Below are positions 28,228 to 36,227 of a DNA stretch of 64,000 bases, one piece after another. The stretch is from NCBI RefSeq assembly GCF_014930455.1, contig NZ_JAAIYO010000003.1, forward strand, positions 1 to 64,000. Direction: 5' to 3'. Both the position numbers and the translations under genes were made by a program. Each line of letters starts with the position of its first letter. The stretch's first letter is position 1. The notes below the pieces were generated by a model. It had not been told where the DNA came from, made no database searches, and saw only the letters and a program-made list of their open reading frames with translations. Origin of the DNA: Corallococcus soli (GTDB lineage Bacteria; Myxococcota; Myxococcia; Myxococcales; Myxococcaceae).

Positions 28228-29806
28228 GCTCCACGGCGCGCTGGAGGTCTGCTGCGCGGAGCTGGCGAAGGCGCTGGACGAGGCCGAGGGCGGCGACGGC
28301 GCGGGCGCGGCCGGGGGGCCCTCGTGGCGGCCGTTGGTGCTGGCGGCGCCGCCGGGGCTGGAGCAGCTGGTGGGCATCGTCAAGCCGCCGCTCCAGGTCA
28401 TCATCGCGGTGCTCCAGTTCGTGCAGGCGCTGCTCCAGGCGCTGGCGGCCATCCTGCTGGGGCTGATGGATCCCTTCCGGGCGCTCATCCTGGCGGCGTA
28501 CTCGCTGCTCAAGGACATCATCGACGACCTGCTCAACGCGGGGGCGTACCTCTACGCGGACGCGCCGGGCATCGGCCCCACGGAGACGAACCTGGCGGAG
28601 ACGGGCTTCATCCCGAACCTGCCGAAGGACTTCAAGGCGGGCCACGCGCTGGAGCGTCCGCCGGTGACGCCGGATGCCTTCTCGCGCTGGGCCAGCCGCT
28701 TCACCGCGTCCTTCGATGACCCGGGGGACGACGCGCGCCCGGTGGTGACGGACGGCGCGCCGGTGCAGGCGGTGTTCATCGTGATGGCGGCGCCGTCGCT
28801 GGATGCGCTCCGGCAGGCGCTGTACCTGATGGGCAAGCTGTTCAACATCAGCGCCTTCAAGAAGGCCTTCGAGAAGTACCCCAAGGGCGCGTTGGATCCG
28901 CGCCGCAGCCGGGCGCGGGGCCGGTCGGTGAAGCCGGACTGGAAGTCCGCCCGCATGCGCGACCTGTTCCCGGACCTGGAGAAGCTGCTCATCCTGCCGG
29001 AAGCGCTCAGGTCGCTGCTGCTGTCGGTGGACAACCTCGCGGGGCTCATCAAGAGCCTGGCCAGCGCGATGCAGGACAAGGTGCAGGTGTTGCTGAAGCT
29101 GGCGCAGGCGGTGCAAGCCGTGGTGGACCTGCTGGACGCGCTGAAGTCCGCGGGCATGTACGCGTTGCCGGTGTCCACGCGGGGCGGGGTGGCGGGGCTG
29201 AAGCAGGCCTTCCTCCAGGCACGGGACCGCCCACCGGGCGGCTACGTGGGAGGCATCTGCCTGCTGGCGGCGGGGCCCAACCTGGCGAAGGCGGCGCTGC
29301 TCTGGGAGATGCTGGGCCTGTCCGCCGCGATGGAGCTGGCCGAAGGAAAGCTCACGCTGGAGGACGTGGCGCAGCAGCTCAAGGACAGCCAGGTGATGCA
29401 GGTGCTGGAGGCGAGCGGCAACGAGGTGGAGGACGCCTGGGGCAATCTCAAGACGGAGAGCCAGGCGCAGGCGGACGCCTTCGTGCTTGCGTTGGATCAG
29501 GCCCCCGAGGGCTTCGCGGCGGCGGTGGGGCGCACGCCCCAGGAGCTGGTGGAAGGCGCGCGTCGCGCACGCTCCTCGTTGGTGGAGGCGCTGGAGCAGG
29601 CGAAGGACCAACTTCCCAGGTCGGCGAACATCGAAGCGGGCATCGCCGCGACGAAGCAGGCGCAGCGCCGGGGAGGGCGCTCCCTGGCGATGGGGTTCGG
29701 AGGTCCGGGACCATCTGAGCGCGCGCCCAGCCCGGCACCTCCGGTGGCGGGCACGCCGGCCCCGTCGGACCCGTCCGGCACACCGAAGAAAGGAAGCGGT
29801 ACGTGA
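28196..29806 (+). CDS. Helical protein with hydrophobic segment, unknown (tape measure or cargo?)
   Basis: The 536-residue product starts at GTG 28196 behind GGGAGGA. Residues 57-118 are strongly hydrophobic and contain two possible membrane helices (VIIAVLQFVQALLQALAAIL, then LILAAYSLLKDII). The remaining sequence is alpha-helical with an additional hydrophobic helix near 210-225 and a Pro/Ser-rich tail. No family recognised. The place after the spike and the helical-hydrophobic character fit either a tape-measure-like protein or a pore-forming cargo; neither is proven. Confidence 0.75.
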   Translation: MAESTDAAFAELHGALEVCCAELAKALDEAEGGDGAGAAGGPSWRPLVLAAPPGLEQLVGIVKPPLQVIIAVLQFVQALLQALAAILLGLMDPFRALILAAYSLLKDIIDDLLNAGAYLYADAPGIGPTETNLAETGFIPNLPKDFKAGHALERPPVTPDAFSRWASRFTASFDDPGDDARPVVTDGAPVQAVFIVMAAPSLDALRQALYLMGKLFNISAFKKAFEKYPKGALDPRRSRARGRSVKPDWKSARMRDLFPDLEKLLILPEALRSLLLSVDNLAGLIKSLASAMQDKVQVLLKLAQAVQAVVDLLDALKSAGMYALPVSTRGGVAGLKQAFLQARDRPPGGYVGGICLLAAGPNLAKAALLWEMLGLSAAMELAEGKLTLEDVAQQLKDSQVMQVLEASGNEVEDAWGNLKTESQAQADAFVLALDQAPEGFAAAVGRTPQELVEGARRARSSLVEALEQAKDQLPRSANIEAGIAATKQAQRRGGRSLAMGFGGPGPSERAPSPAPPVAGTPAPSDPSGTPKKGSGT

Positions 29807-31974
29807 GCGCGGTGAAGCGCCTGAGCATGGAGCTGGATGGCTGGCAGGCTGCCTGGAAGCAACTGGACGCGTTCCTGGACCGGGTGGAGGGCGCGGCGGA
29901 GCAGGACGCGCCCCACGTGCAGACGGTGTGCGCGCTGTTGCCCGTGTTCAGCGTCATCGAGCGGGCCCGCCGTCGCGCGGTGGGCATCGCGCTGTCGCCG
30001 GCCCTGCCGAGCGCCCCGGGAGGCAAGGGGCTGGCGGGCCTTGCCCCCGCGGCGCTGGTGGGGGGGGAGCAGCGGCTGCCGGGCGTGGAGGAGCTGGAGT
30101 TCGCGGTGGGGACCATCGGCGCGGATGGAGACGGCAAGCTCACGGGGGCGGCGATGCTGGCGGGCAGCGTGACGCTGTTCGCGTTCCGCGACGAGAAGCA
30201 CGGCGGCGAAGTGGTGGTGCGAGTGCCCGCGTATGACTTCGGCCCGCTGCTGGCGAGCGGCACCGTGGCGGACGCCATCGACGCGGGGCTCTTCAGCACG
30301 GACCAGCGCCGCGCCGCCGCGGAAGGGGGCGAAGCGGAGATGAAGACGTGGACCGGCCTGCGCAACACGCGCCGGGGCCAGCTGACGACGACGGCGGAGA
30401 CGGTGCCGCTGAGCAGCGTGCTGGGGGCGCTGAGCGTCTCCTCGCCGTCCAGCGACTTCGACCCGGTGGCGTCGGGGGCCGCGACGCGCCAGTCGGAGTG
30501 TCTGGCGGACCGGAGCGTGCTGCTCCAGGCGAAGACCACGGTGGAGGAGCAGGGCGCGGACGTGGCCTTGACGGACGCGCTCCAGCGCGCGGCGGACTCG
30601 CTCCAGGGACAGGCGACGGACTACGGCACGGTCGCCACGGCGCTCCAGCCGCCGCGCACCGCGACGCACTCCACGACGCAGCTGGCGGACCTCCAGGCCA
30701 CGCTGCGCCGGGCGGACTCCCCCGGGATGCCCGGTCAGCTCTCCACGGAGCTGACGCTGCTGGACGTGGAGGCGGGCAAGGGGATGGACGAGGCGGTGGC
30801 GGCGCGGCTCGCGTACCCGGACGGCTCGCTGCGGATGCTGCGGACGCTGGAGTGGGCGCTGCGCTTCCACTGGGTGTTCCGGCAGCGGTGGTTCGACGTC
30901 CGCAACCGCACCGCGCTGGCACCGCTGCTGCGCCAGGTGCTGAAGCCGTTCTGCGACAGCCTGACGCGGGTGCTCGCGGGCACGTCCACGGGGATCCCCC
31001 TGGTGGGCGCCGTGACGGTGGTGAAGGACACGCCCACGCAGGCGACGGCGCTGTCGGTGACGCCCACGGTGGACCTGGCGAAGGTGCAGGCGGGGCACAT
31101 GGCGCACGTGGGAGGCGAGCGGCCCACGCTGGCGCTCGTGCTGGGCTGGGAGGTGAAGGGCGGGACGCCTGGGGACAAGCGGCTGCGCATCTCGCCCCTG
31201 AACGTCTCCATCGCCACGGACGCGAAGCTGCCGGGCGTGGCGGGGTTGGTGAGGAGCGGGGCAACGGTGAGCGGGAGCGCGGTGTCGCTCAGCGCGCAGG
31301 AGCTGATGGAAGGGTGCTCGGCGGCGGGGCCACAGGCGGACGGCGTGGTGCAGGAGACCGTCGCGTTGGGGACGCGGCTGGCGTTGCTCCTGGGGCAGGG
31401 AGGCAATGCGCTGGGGCTGGTGCCTCCGGCGGTGGCCGCTCCCTATCCGGGGCAGACGTTCAAGCTGTTGCCGCCGGTGGAGGTGGGCGCGGCGCGGCTG
31501 TTCCTGGAGGGAATGCCACTGGCGAGCACCTCGGGCTCCGCGCAGCCCGTCCCCGTCGCAAGGCCGGGAGAGCTGCTGCTGGTGCGCGGCGCGGACGACG
31601 AAGGGACGTGGTGGCAGGGCGTGGCCCAGGTAGACACGGTGTCGGTGCTCACGGGAGCGGCGGCCCGGGAGGAGGATCCGGCGACGGTGACGCCCACGCC
31701 GGTGTGCTGCGGGGATGACGAAGAGGTGGTGGTCATCACGCTGCGCGACCTGCAACTGCCGAAGGCGCTGGTGCGGGACGTGACGCTGCGGCGCGACTTC
31801 AAGGGCTTCGGAGGCCCGAGCCTCGCCACCGGGGTGATGCTGCCCATCGAGCTGGATCCGGGCACGGTGAACGTCACCGTGCAGGACGGCGGCGTGACGA
31901 AGACGGTGCTGCGCGATCCGGAGCTGCGGGTCGCGACGGCGGTCCTCAAGGGTTGGCTGGGAGTCCCGACATGA
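29803..31974 (+). CDS. 723-residue CIS-operon protein, unknown
   Basis: GTG 29803 overlaps the preceding stop. The N-terminal 70 residues are helical. Middle parts are Ala/Thr-rich with VLGALSVSSPSSDFD; the second half (about 340-720) contains strands and a FHWVFRQRWFDVRNRTALAPLL helix. A C-terminal region has a Cys pair (VCCGDDEE) before IELDPGTVNVTVQDGG. I recognise no domain. Conserved coupling to the neighbours suggests a structural or cargo-loading role in the same machine. Confidence 0.75.
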   Translation: MSAVKRLSMELDGWQAAWKQLDAFLDRVEGAAEQDAPHVQTVCALLPVFSVIERARRRAVGIALSPALPSAPGGKGLAGLAPAALVGGEQRLPGVEELEFAVGTIGADGDGKLTGAAMLAGSVTLFAFRDEKHGGEVVVRVPAYDFGPLLASGTVADAIDAGLFSTDQRRAAAEGGEAEMKTWTGLRNTRRGQLTTTAETVPLSSVLGALSVSSPSSDFDPVASGAATRQSECLADRSVLLQAKTTVEEQGADVALTDALQRAADSLQGQATDYGTVATALQPPRTATHSTTQLADLQATLRRADSPGMPGQLSTELTLLDVEAGKGMDEAVAARLAYPDGSLRMLRTLEWALRFHWVFRQRWFDVRNRTALAPLLRQVLKPFCDSLTRVLAGTSTGIPLVGAVTVVKDTPTQATALSVTPTVDLAKVQAGHMAHVGGERPTLALVLGWEVKGGTPGDKRLRISPLNVSIATDAKLPGVAGLVRSGATVSGSAVSLSAQELMEGCSAAGPQADGVVQETVALGTRLALLLGQGGNALGLVPPAVAAPYPGQTFKLLPPVEVGAARLFLEGMPLASTSGSAQPVPVARPGELLLVRGADDEGTWWQGVAQVDTVSVLTGAAAREEDPATVTPTPVCCGDDEEVVVITLRDLQLPKALVRDVTLRRDFKGFGGPSLATGVMLPIELDPGTVNVTVQDGGVTKTVLRDPELRVATAVLKGWLGVPT

Positions 31975-33212
31975 GCGAACCGAGAGATGACGTCTACGCC
32001 GTGGCCGCGCTCCTCACGGAGCTGGACCGCGTGCTTCATCCGTTGGCGCGTGGAGAGGGCGGCGACTTCAAGGTGGATCCGCCCCTGCCGCCGTCCCTGC
32101 CCACGCCGACGTCGCCGGGACGGGGAGGGGAGGGCGGTCGTTCGGTGAAGGCCTCTTCACAGGCGTCAGGGCTCAGGTCCGCGCGTTCGGAGGAACCTCG
32201 TGGAGTGCTCACCGGGAAGGCGCCTGCGTCCGTGCTGCCTGTTGAGGCGCGTGCACCCTCGATGGCGCATGTCCCCAGCTCCCTGCGCCGCCGTGTTCCT
32301 CGTCCGGAGCCGACGCTGGATGGAGCGCCGAGGTCCCTGGCCATGTGTGGCACCGTGGACGCCGCCACGGGAGGGAATGAGGGACCCGGCCGCGCTCCCA
32401 TCCCCGTGGACGTTGTTCACGAGGTGGACACGGAGTCACCTGGAGTCATTCCGCAACGTCCCCATGTGCGTGAGCAGGACGCTTCATCCGTCACGCCTGC
32501 GCGCATGAACCCGAGCATCCCCGAGGAACGGTCGACCGAAGTCTCTCGCGGCAGGGACACGCTGCCGGAAGCCTCGGTGCCTCGAAGGACCCGGGTGCCG
32601 CGCCCATCCAACGCGGTCACCGAAAGACAGACAGCAAGCCAGTTCCTTCGCGCGCGCGCTCCCGAAGAGGCGGTGCGTCGCCACCGGGTGCCCCATACCC
32701 ATTCCCATGCATCACCGATCGCCCCGGTAGAATCCGGTCCTTCCCTGTCGCCGCTGCCGAGTCGGAGACGGCCATACGCGCCGACAGCGGACCTACCGCC
32801 GACCTTGGGAGAACGCACCGCTCCGGTGGCGACGGATGAGCCACGGCATCGCCCCAGGCTGAAGAGGCCCGAAGCCGAGGCGTCCCGGTCTCCTCCTCCC
32901 AGTAGGGATGGCGCGCGGACGCCTCCACCGCCTGCCACCCGGAGCACCGGTCGTCCCACGTCGGAGCCCGTGCGAATCGAGGTGAAGACCCTGGTCCCAC
33001 CCCTCGGCGCCGAAGCCGCGCATCGGGAGGTGATGCTGGAGGAGGAGCGCTCGTGGGAGGAGCTACCGGACCCTGAAACAGACGCGGGAGCGCCGCTCTT
33101 CTTCGTGAATGGCCGGCGAGTGACACGCGAGGACCACGAAGCCCTTCGGCAGGCCGAGCAGCGACTGCGGCGAAGGATGACGGGCCGCTCGCTGTGGCGG
33201 AGGCGGGGATGA
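31971..33212 (+). CDS. Disordered Pro/Arg/Ser-rich protein
   Basis: The 413-residue product starts at ATG 31971, which overlaps the previous stop. Only the first 30 residues (DDVYAVAALLTELDRVLHPLA) and the last 50 (PLFFVNGRRVTREDHEALRQ onward) look folded; the middle 300 residues are Pro/Arg/Ser/Thr-rich and probably disordered. Such proteins in tail clusters may act as scaffolds or cargo carriers (inference). Base composition in the middle is less biased to GC3 than its neighbours, in keeping with relaxed constraint. Confidence 0.65.
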   Translation: MSEPRDDVYAVAALLTELDRVLHPLARGEGGDFKVDPPLPPSLPTPTSPGRGGEGGRSVKASSQASGLRSARSEEPRGVLTGKAPASVLPVEARAPSMAHVPSSLRRRVPRPEPTLDGAPRSLAMCGTVDAATGGNEGPGRAPIPVDVVHEVDTESPGVIPQRPHVREQDASSVTPARMNPSIPEERSTEVSRGRDTLPEASVPRRTRVPRPSNAVTERQTASQFLRARAPEEAVRRHRVPHTHSHASPIAPVESGPSLSPLPSRRRPYAPTADLPPTLGERTAPVATDEPRHRPRLKRPEAEASRSPPPSRDGARTPPPPATRSTGRPTSEPVRIEVKTLVPPLGAEAAHREVMLEEERSWEELPDPETDAGAPLFFVNGRRVTREDHEALRQAEQRLRRRMTGRSLWRRRG

Positions 33213-33940
33213 GCGGCCTTCCTCCCCGGCAGCGGTTGGGACAACTGCTGCGCTCGCTCTCGAAGCACCTCCCGGGCCAGCTCGATGGGCTGCTGGAGAA
33301 CGCCCGCTTCACCGACGGTGCCGCCGCGCTCCAAAAGCTCGCGGACCCCGCGCACCTGGAGAAGGCACTGGCTCGCATGTCCCCGGAAGAAGCAGGGTGG
33401 CTCGCGGACGTGCTGACGGAGCGTTGGCGCCAGGTCGCGGAGCTCCAGTTGGAGCCGGAGGTGGCCATCGTCGCGCCGGATGAACTCTGGATGGGGGCGG
33501 AGCCGGTGCGGGTGCCGCTGTCACTGGCGGCGGTGGGGTTGGACGACGGCTTTGAAGCGCTCTGGGAGGGCGCGGTGTTGCCGACGGCTCCATCGCCCCG
33601 GGCGACGCTCCTGGCGAAGCCACCCGAGGGCACCACACCGGAAGTGGCGCGCGTCCGCGCCCAGGTCCGGGCCAGCGTGAAGGGCCAGCGCTGTGTGCTC
33701 GTCGCGCAGGCGCAGGTCGCGCTGCTGCGGCCGTCGGTGGTGGTGAGCGATGACCGGCGCCGACTCCTGGCGCAGGACCAGGCGGGACGTCCGGCGGTGG
33801 GGTGCAGACTGGAAGTAGGGACGGACGTGCATGTCACCGGCCCGGGAGGACTGGTGGAACTGGGAGCGCCCGCGTCGCCCGGCCTGCCCCTCAAGCTGGA
33901 GGGGATCCCCGCCGGTCGGATTCCGGGACCCCGCCCATGA
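33209..33940 (+). CDS. 243-residue CIS-operon protein, unknown
   Basis: ATG 33209 overlaps the previous stop and is preferred to GTG 33194. The N-terminal half is helical (PRQRLGQLLRSLSKHLPGQL, HLEKALARMSPEEAGWLADV); the C-terminal half reads as beta strands (RCVLVAQAQVALLRPSVVVS, RLEVGTDVHVTGPG) with a Gly/Pro-rich end. No family recognised. It is one of the last genes before the operon terminator. Confidence 0.65.
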   Translation: MSGLPPRQRLGQLLRSLSKHLPGQLDGLLENARFTDGAAALQKLADPAHLEKALARMSPEEAGWLADVLTERWRQVAELQLEPEVAIVAPDELWMGAEPVRVPLSLAAVGLDDGFEALWEGAVLPTAPSPRATLLAKPPEGTTPEVARVRAQVRASVKGQRCVLVAQAQVALLRPSVVVSDDRRRLLAQDQAGRPAVGCRLEVGTDVHVTGPGGLVELGAPASPGLPLKLEGIPAGRIPGPRP

Positions 33941-33971
33941 GACTCACGATGGATGGCGAAGGAGGCAGCCC

Positions 33972-34190
33972 GTGAAGACGCTGAGCCCTCAGACCAAACG
34001 GACGCCGGAGCGCAAGCCGGCCACGACCCGGCCCGTCGCGCCCACCCAGCAGCCAACGACAGCCTCCCCCCGTGCGCGGATGGGAAGCGCGGCGGGGCCC
34101 GCGATGAAGACCGCGGCCGGTGGCGCTTTCAAGGCAAAGGCGCCGCCCACCGCTGCTCCCAATCCCAAGGTCCGCCTGCCGAAGAAATAA
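33972..34190 (+). CDS. Short basic Pro/Lys/Thr-rich protein
   Basis: The 72-residue product is translated from GTG 33972, supported by a strong AAGGAGG at 33959-33965. It is highly basic (many Lys/Arg, ending VRLPKK), rich in Pro, Thr and Ala, and predicted unstructured. No family recognised. It is the last gene before the terminator hairpin. Possible roles include a nucleic-acid-binding or cargo-neutralising peptide, but nothing in the sequence decides this. Confidence 0.5.
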   Translation: MKTLSPQTKRTPERKPATTRPVAPTQQPTTASPRARMGSAAGPAMKTAAGGAFKAKAPPTAAPNPKVRLPKK

Positions 34191-34207
34191 TCTGCGGCGA
34201 GAGGAGG

Positions 34208-34247
34208 GCCTCCGCGGCCGCGTGGGTCAGTCCACGACCGCGGAGGC
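34208..34247 (+). terminator. Terminator-like hairpin closing the CIS operon
   Basis: The arms GCCTCCGCGG (34208-34217) and CCGCGGAGGC (34238-34247) are perfectly complementary, and the pairing extends partly into the loop (CGTGG with CCACG). A short TTC follows rather than a full T-run. It is 17 bases after the last CIS stop. The rest of 34191-34365 holds no gene. Confidence 0.65.
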
Positions 34248-34365
34248 TTCAATCTCCGCCGGACGCCCGGCTGAACCAGACGTGGAATTGGAACTCCACG
34301 CCTGATCCCGGGGCCGCTCTCTTCAAACGACGAGCCGGCTCACCGTCAGGCAAGCCGGACCGCGG

Positions 34366-35562
34366 TCACGGGGACTGGAACCTGTCGAGCGAGGGGCAGT
34401 AGGTGGCGTATCCATGCCCGCTGAGGGCGCCGATCTCGAACAGGCCGTCCAGGTCGAATGCCACGAAGTGCGTTGCGGGAAGGGGGGTGCCAGCCTTGGC
34501 GCAGGAGGGGCAGAGCGAGGCCGCTACGGGCGTGAAGGTGAAGTTCGTGCTGTGGTCGAACCAATTCGGGCTGAGCGCGCCTTCGAGGTCGACCAGCGTG
34601 GCGCGCGGCTCGCCCGGCAGGGAGCCTGTCTGCGGCGTCGTGTCGACCGGCACCGTCACCGCGTAGACGTTGACGAGCTGCGGCGGGACGCTCGCGGTCT
34701 CGGACGGGCACTCGCCCGGCGTGCCGTTGTTGAGTTCGATCCACAGTTCCCACGGATCCCCGGGGTTCTCAGGCTCTTCATAGCCGAAGAAGGCGTTGGT
34801 CAAGACTCGCTGGTTGCTCTGGATCTGCACCGTGGTGGCGGTGTCCTGGCAGGTGCCTTCGCAGACGGTGAAGGGGTCGGTCACGGTGCCCGCATCCGAT
34901 TCGGTGCCCGCGTCCGGCGTGGTGCCAGCGTCAGGCTCGGTACCAGCGTCAGGCTCGGTACCAGCGTCGGGTTCGGTGCCCGCGTCAGGCTCGGTGCCTG
35001 CGTCGGGCTCAGTGCCGGCGTCAGGTGTGGTGCCCGCGTCAGGCTCGGTGCCTGCGTCGGGCTCAGTGCCGGCGTCAGGTGTGGTGCCCGCATCAGGCTC
35101 GGTGCCCGCGTCAGGCTCAGTGCCAGCGTCAGGCTCGGTGCCTGCGTCGGTCGCGGTGCCCGCATCCGTCTCGCTACCAGCATCGGTCGTTGTGCCTGCG
35201 TCCGTTTCGCTGCCTGCGTCGGTCGTGGTGCCCGCGTCCGTTTCGCTGCCTGCGTCGGTCGTGGTGCCCGCGTCCGTTTCGCTACCTGCGTCGGTCGTGG
35301 TGCCCGCATCCGTCTCGCTGCCTGCGTCGGTCGTGGTGCCAGCATCCGCCTCGCTACCAGCATCGGTCGTGGTGCCCGCGTCCGTTTCGCTACCAGCGTC
35401 GGACTCGGTGCCCGCATCGGACCCGGTGCCCGCATCAATGCGTGCGGGCGGTGTTGGAGGGCCGTTATCGGAACCACAGCCAGAGAGTACGGGCGCGGTC
35501 ACGAGGGAGAAAAACAACAAGGAGAGAATCGAGCGTCTCAGTTTCATTCTGGGGATTGTCAC
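34366..35562 (-). CDS. Lipoprotein with DAG hexapeptide repeats
   Basis: The product has 398 residues from GTG 35562; ATG 35547, five codons in, gives a more conventional signal peptide (MKLRRSILSLLFFSL). The lipobox VLSGC places the lipidated Cys at residue 29. Residues 43-234 are about 32 tandem DAG[TS]xx hexapeptides, a Asp/Glu/Thr/Pro spacer common in myxobacterial surface lipoproteins. The C-terminal domain (235-398) contains CxxxC, WELWIELNNG, FDHSTNFTFTP and CPSC and is not recognised. Probably outer-membrane anchored. Confidence 0.85.
   Translation of the reverse strand: MTIPRMKLRRSILSLLFFSLVTAPVLSGCGSDNGPPTPPARIDAGTGSDAGTESDAGSETDAGTTTDAGSEADAGTTTDAGSETDAGTTTDAGSETDAGTTTDAGSETDAGTTTDAGSETDAGTTTDAGSETDAGTATDAGTEPDAGTEPDAGTEPDAGTTPDAGTEPDAGTEPDAGTTPDAGTEPDAGTEPDAGTEPDAGTEPDAGTEPDAGTTPDAGTESDAGTVTDPFTVCEGTCQDTATTVQIQSNQRVLTNAFFGYEEPENPGDPWELWIELNNGTPGECPSETASVPPQLVNVYAVTVPVDTTPQTGSLPGEPRATLVDLEGALSPNWFDHSTNFTFTPVAASLCPSCAKAGTPLPATHFVAFDLDGLFEIGALSGHGYATYCPSLDRFQSP
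34861..35436 (-). repeat. 18-bp tandem repeat array encoding DAG hexapeptides
   Basis: About 32 in-frame units of 18 bases each encode Asp-Ala-Gly-(Thr/Ser)-x-x. Two sub-arrays are visible: alternating TTT/SET units toward the N-terminus and TEP/TTP units toward the C-terminus, consistent with separate expansion events. Confidence 0.9.
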
Positions 35563-36227
35563 GGGTTCCCTGCGGAGATGCGAGCGGAACCGGCCCGCTG
35601 CGTCATGGTCGAGGCTCGTTCACATGGCGACACCATCCCCGAGTCACACGTCGAGTGGCTCAAGCAGCGGAGATGACAGGGATTTCCCAGGGAAGCCCAT
35701 GTTTCCCCAGCGAGGGTCCTGCATCCGCGCACCTGTCGAAGCCTTCCGGGGCGAAGTGCTCAGCCGGACCCGTGTTCCACGCACCAGCAGGCTGCCAGCC
35801 TCATGCTCCTACCGGCCCTGCCTGCCATTTGTTACAGCCAGTGAAGTGCCCGGCTGAAACCCCAACCAGCAATGGACTGCCGACGAAGTGGCGCTCTATC
35901 AGTTTCAGAGAATCCTGAGTGACTCCGGGAGCCTTGATGGCATCGCTGGCCGCTTGGAGGTGTCCGCCCAGGCCGGGTGCATCCCCCGCCAGACGCGGAC
36001 CCTCAAGGTCGGTTACAGAGCTGAGCGGTTTCGGCCTGCTGATGGAGGCCCGTGACCCATCGCGAGTCGCGCGGGAGGCCTGGCGCACGGTGCGGACTCC
36101 CACAGGAGGGCTGAGCCTGCCTCCGGGATGCCCCTGGTGACAGGTCGCCCTGGCTCGCCTTGACCTGCTATGGACCGCCGCCCAGCAATCCATGGGCATC
36201 CGGCATAGCCTGGAAGAGGTCACCGCC
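35563..36227. other. Intergenic region without a supported intact gene
   Basis: No open frame here has a credible start, ribosome-binding site and protein-like composition on either strand. The one recognisable item is the 58-base relic at 35956-36013, related to the Cys-rich lipoprotein gene at 45492. Confidence 0.6.
35956..36013 (+). pseudogene. Relic of a small Cys-rich lipoprotein gene
   Basis: Bases 35956-36013 match 45599-45656 with only about three substitutions and no gap. They encode EVSAQAGCIPRQTRTLKVG against EVSAQAGCIPGQTRTIKVG in the intact gene. No signal peptide precedes it, and the Cys-rich C-terminus is missing: the frame runs on into unrelated sequence. It looks like a decayed or partly deleted paralogue. 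Confidence 0.75.

Noticed and set aside
1-34190. Type VI secretion system or prophage
   Set aside because: No TssJLM membrane complex, no TssB/C-type split sheath, no capsid, terminase, portal, integrase or lysis genes.
34861-35436. CRISPR-like array
   Set aside because: The 18-base units are contiguous, in frame and vary at codon level; there are no spacers. They encode DAG hexapeptides.
34414-35857. Long plus-strand frames over the DAG-repeat lipoprotein (420 and 353 codons)
   Set aside because: Repetitive antisense frames; the minus frame has a signal peptide and lipobox.
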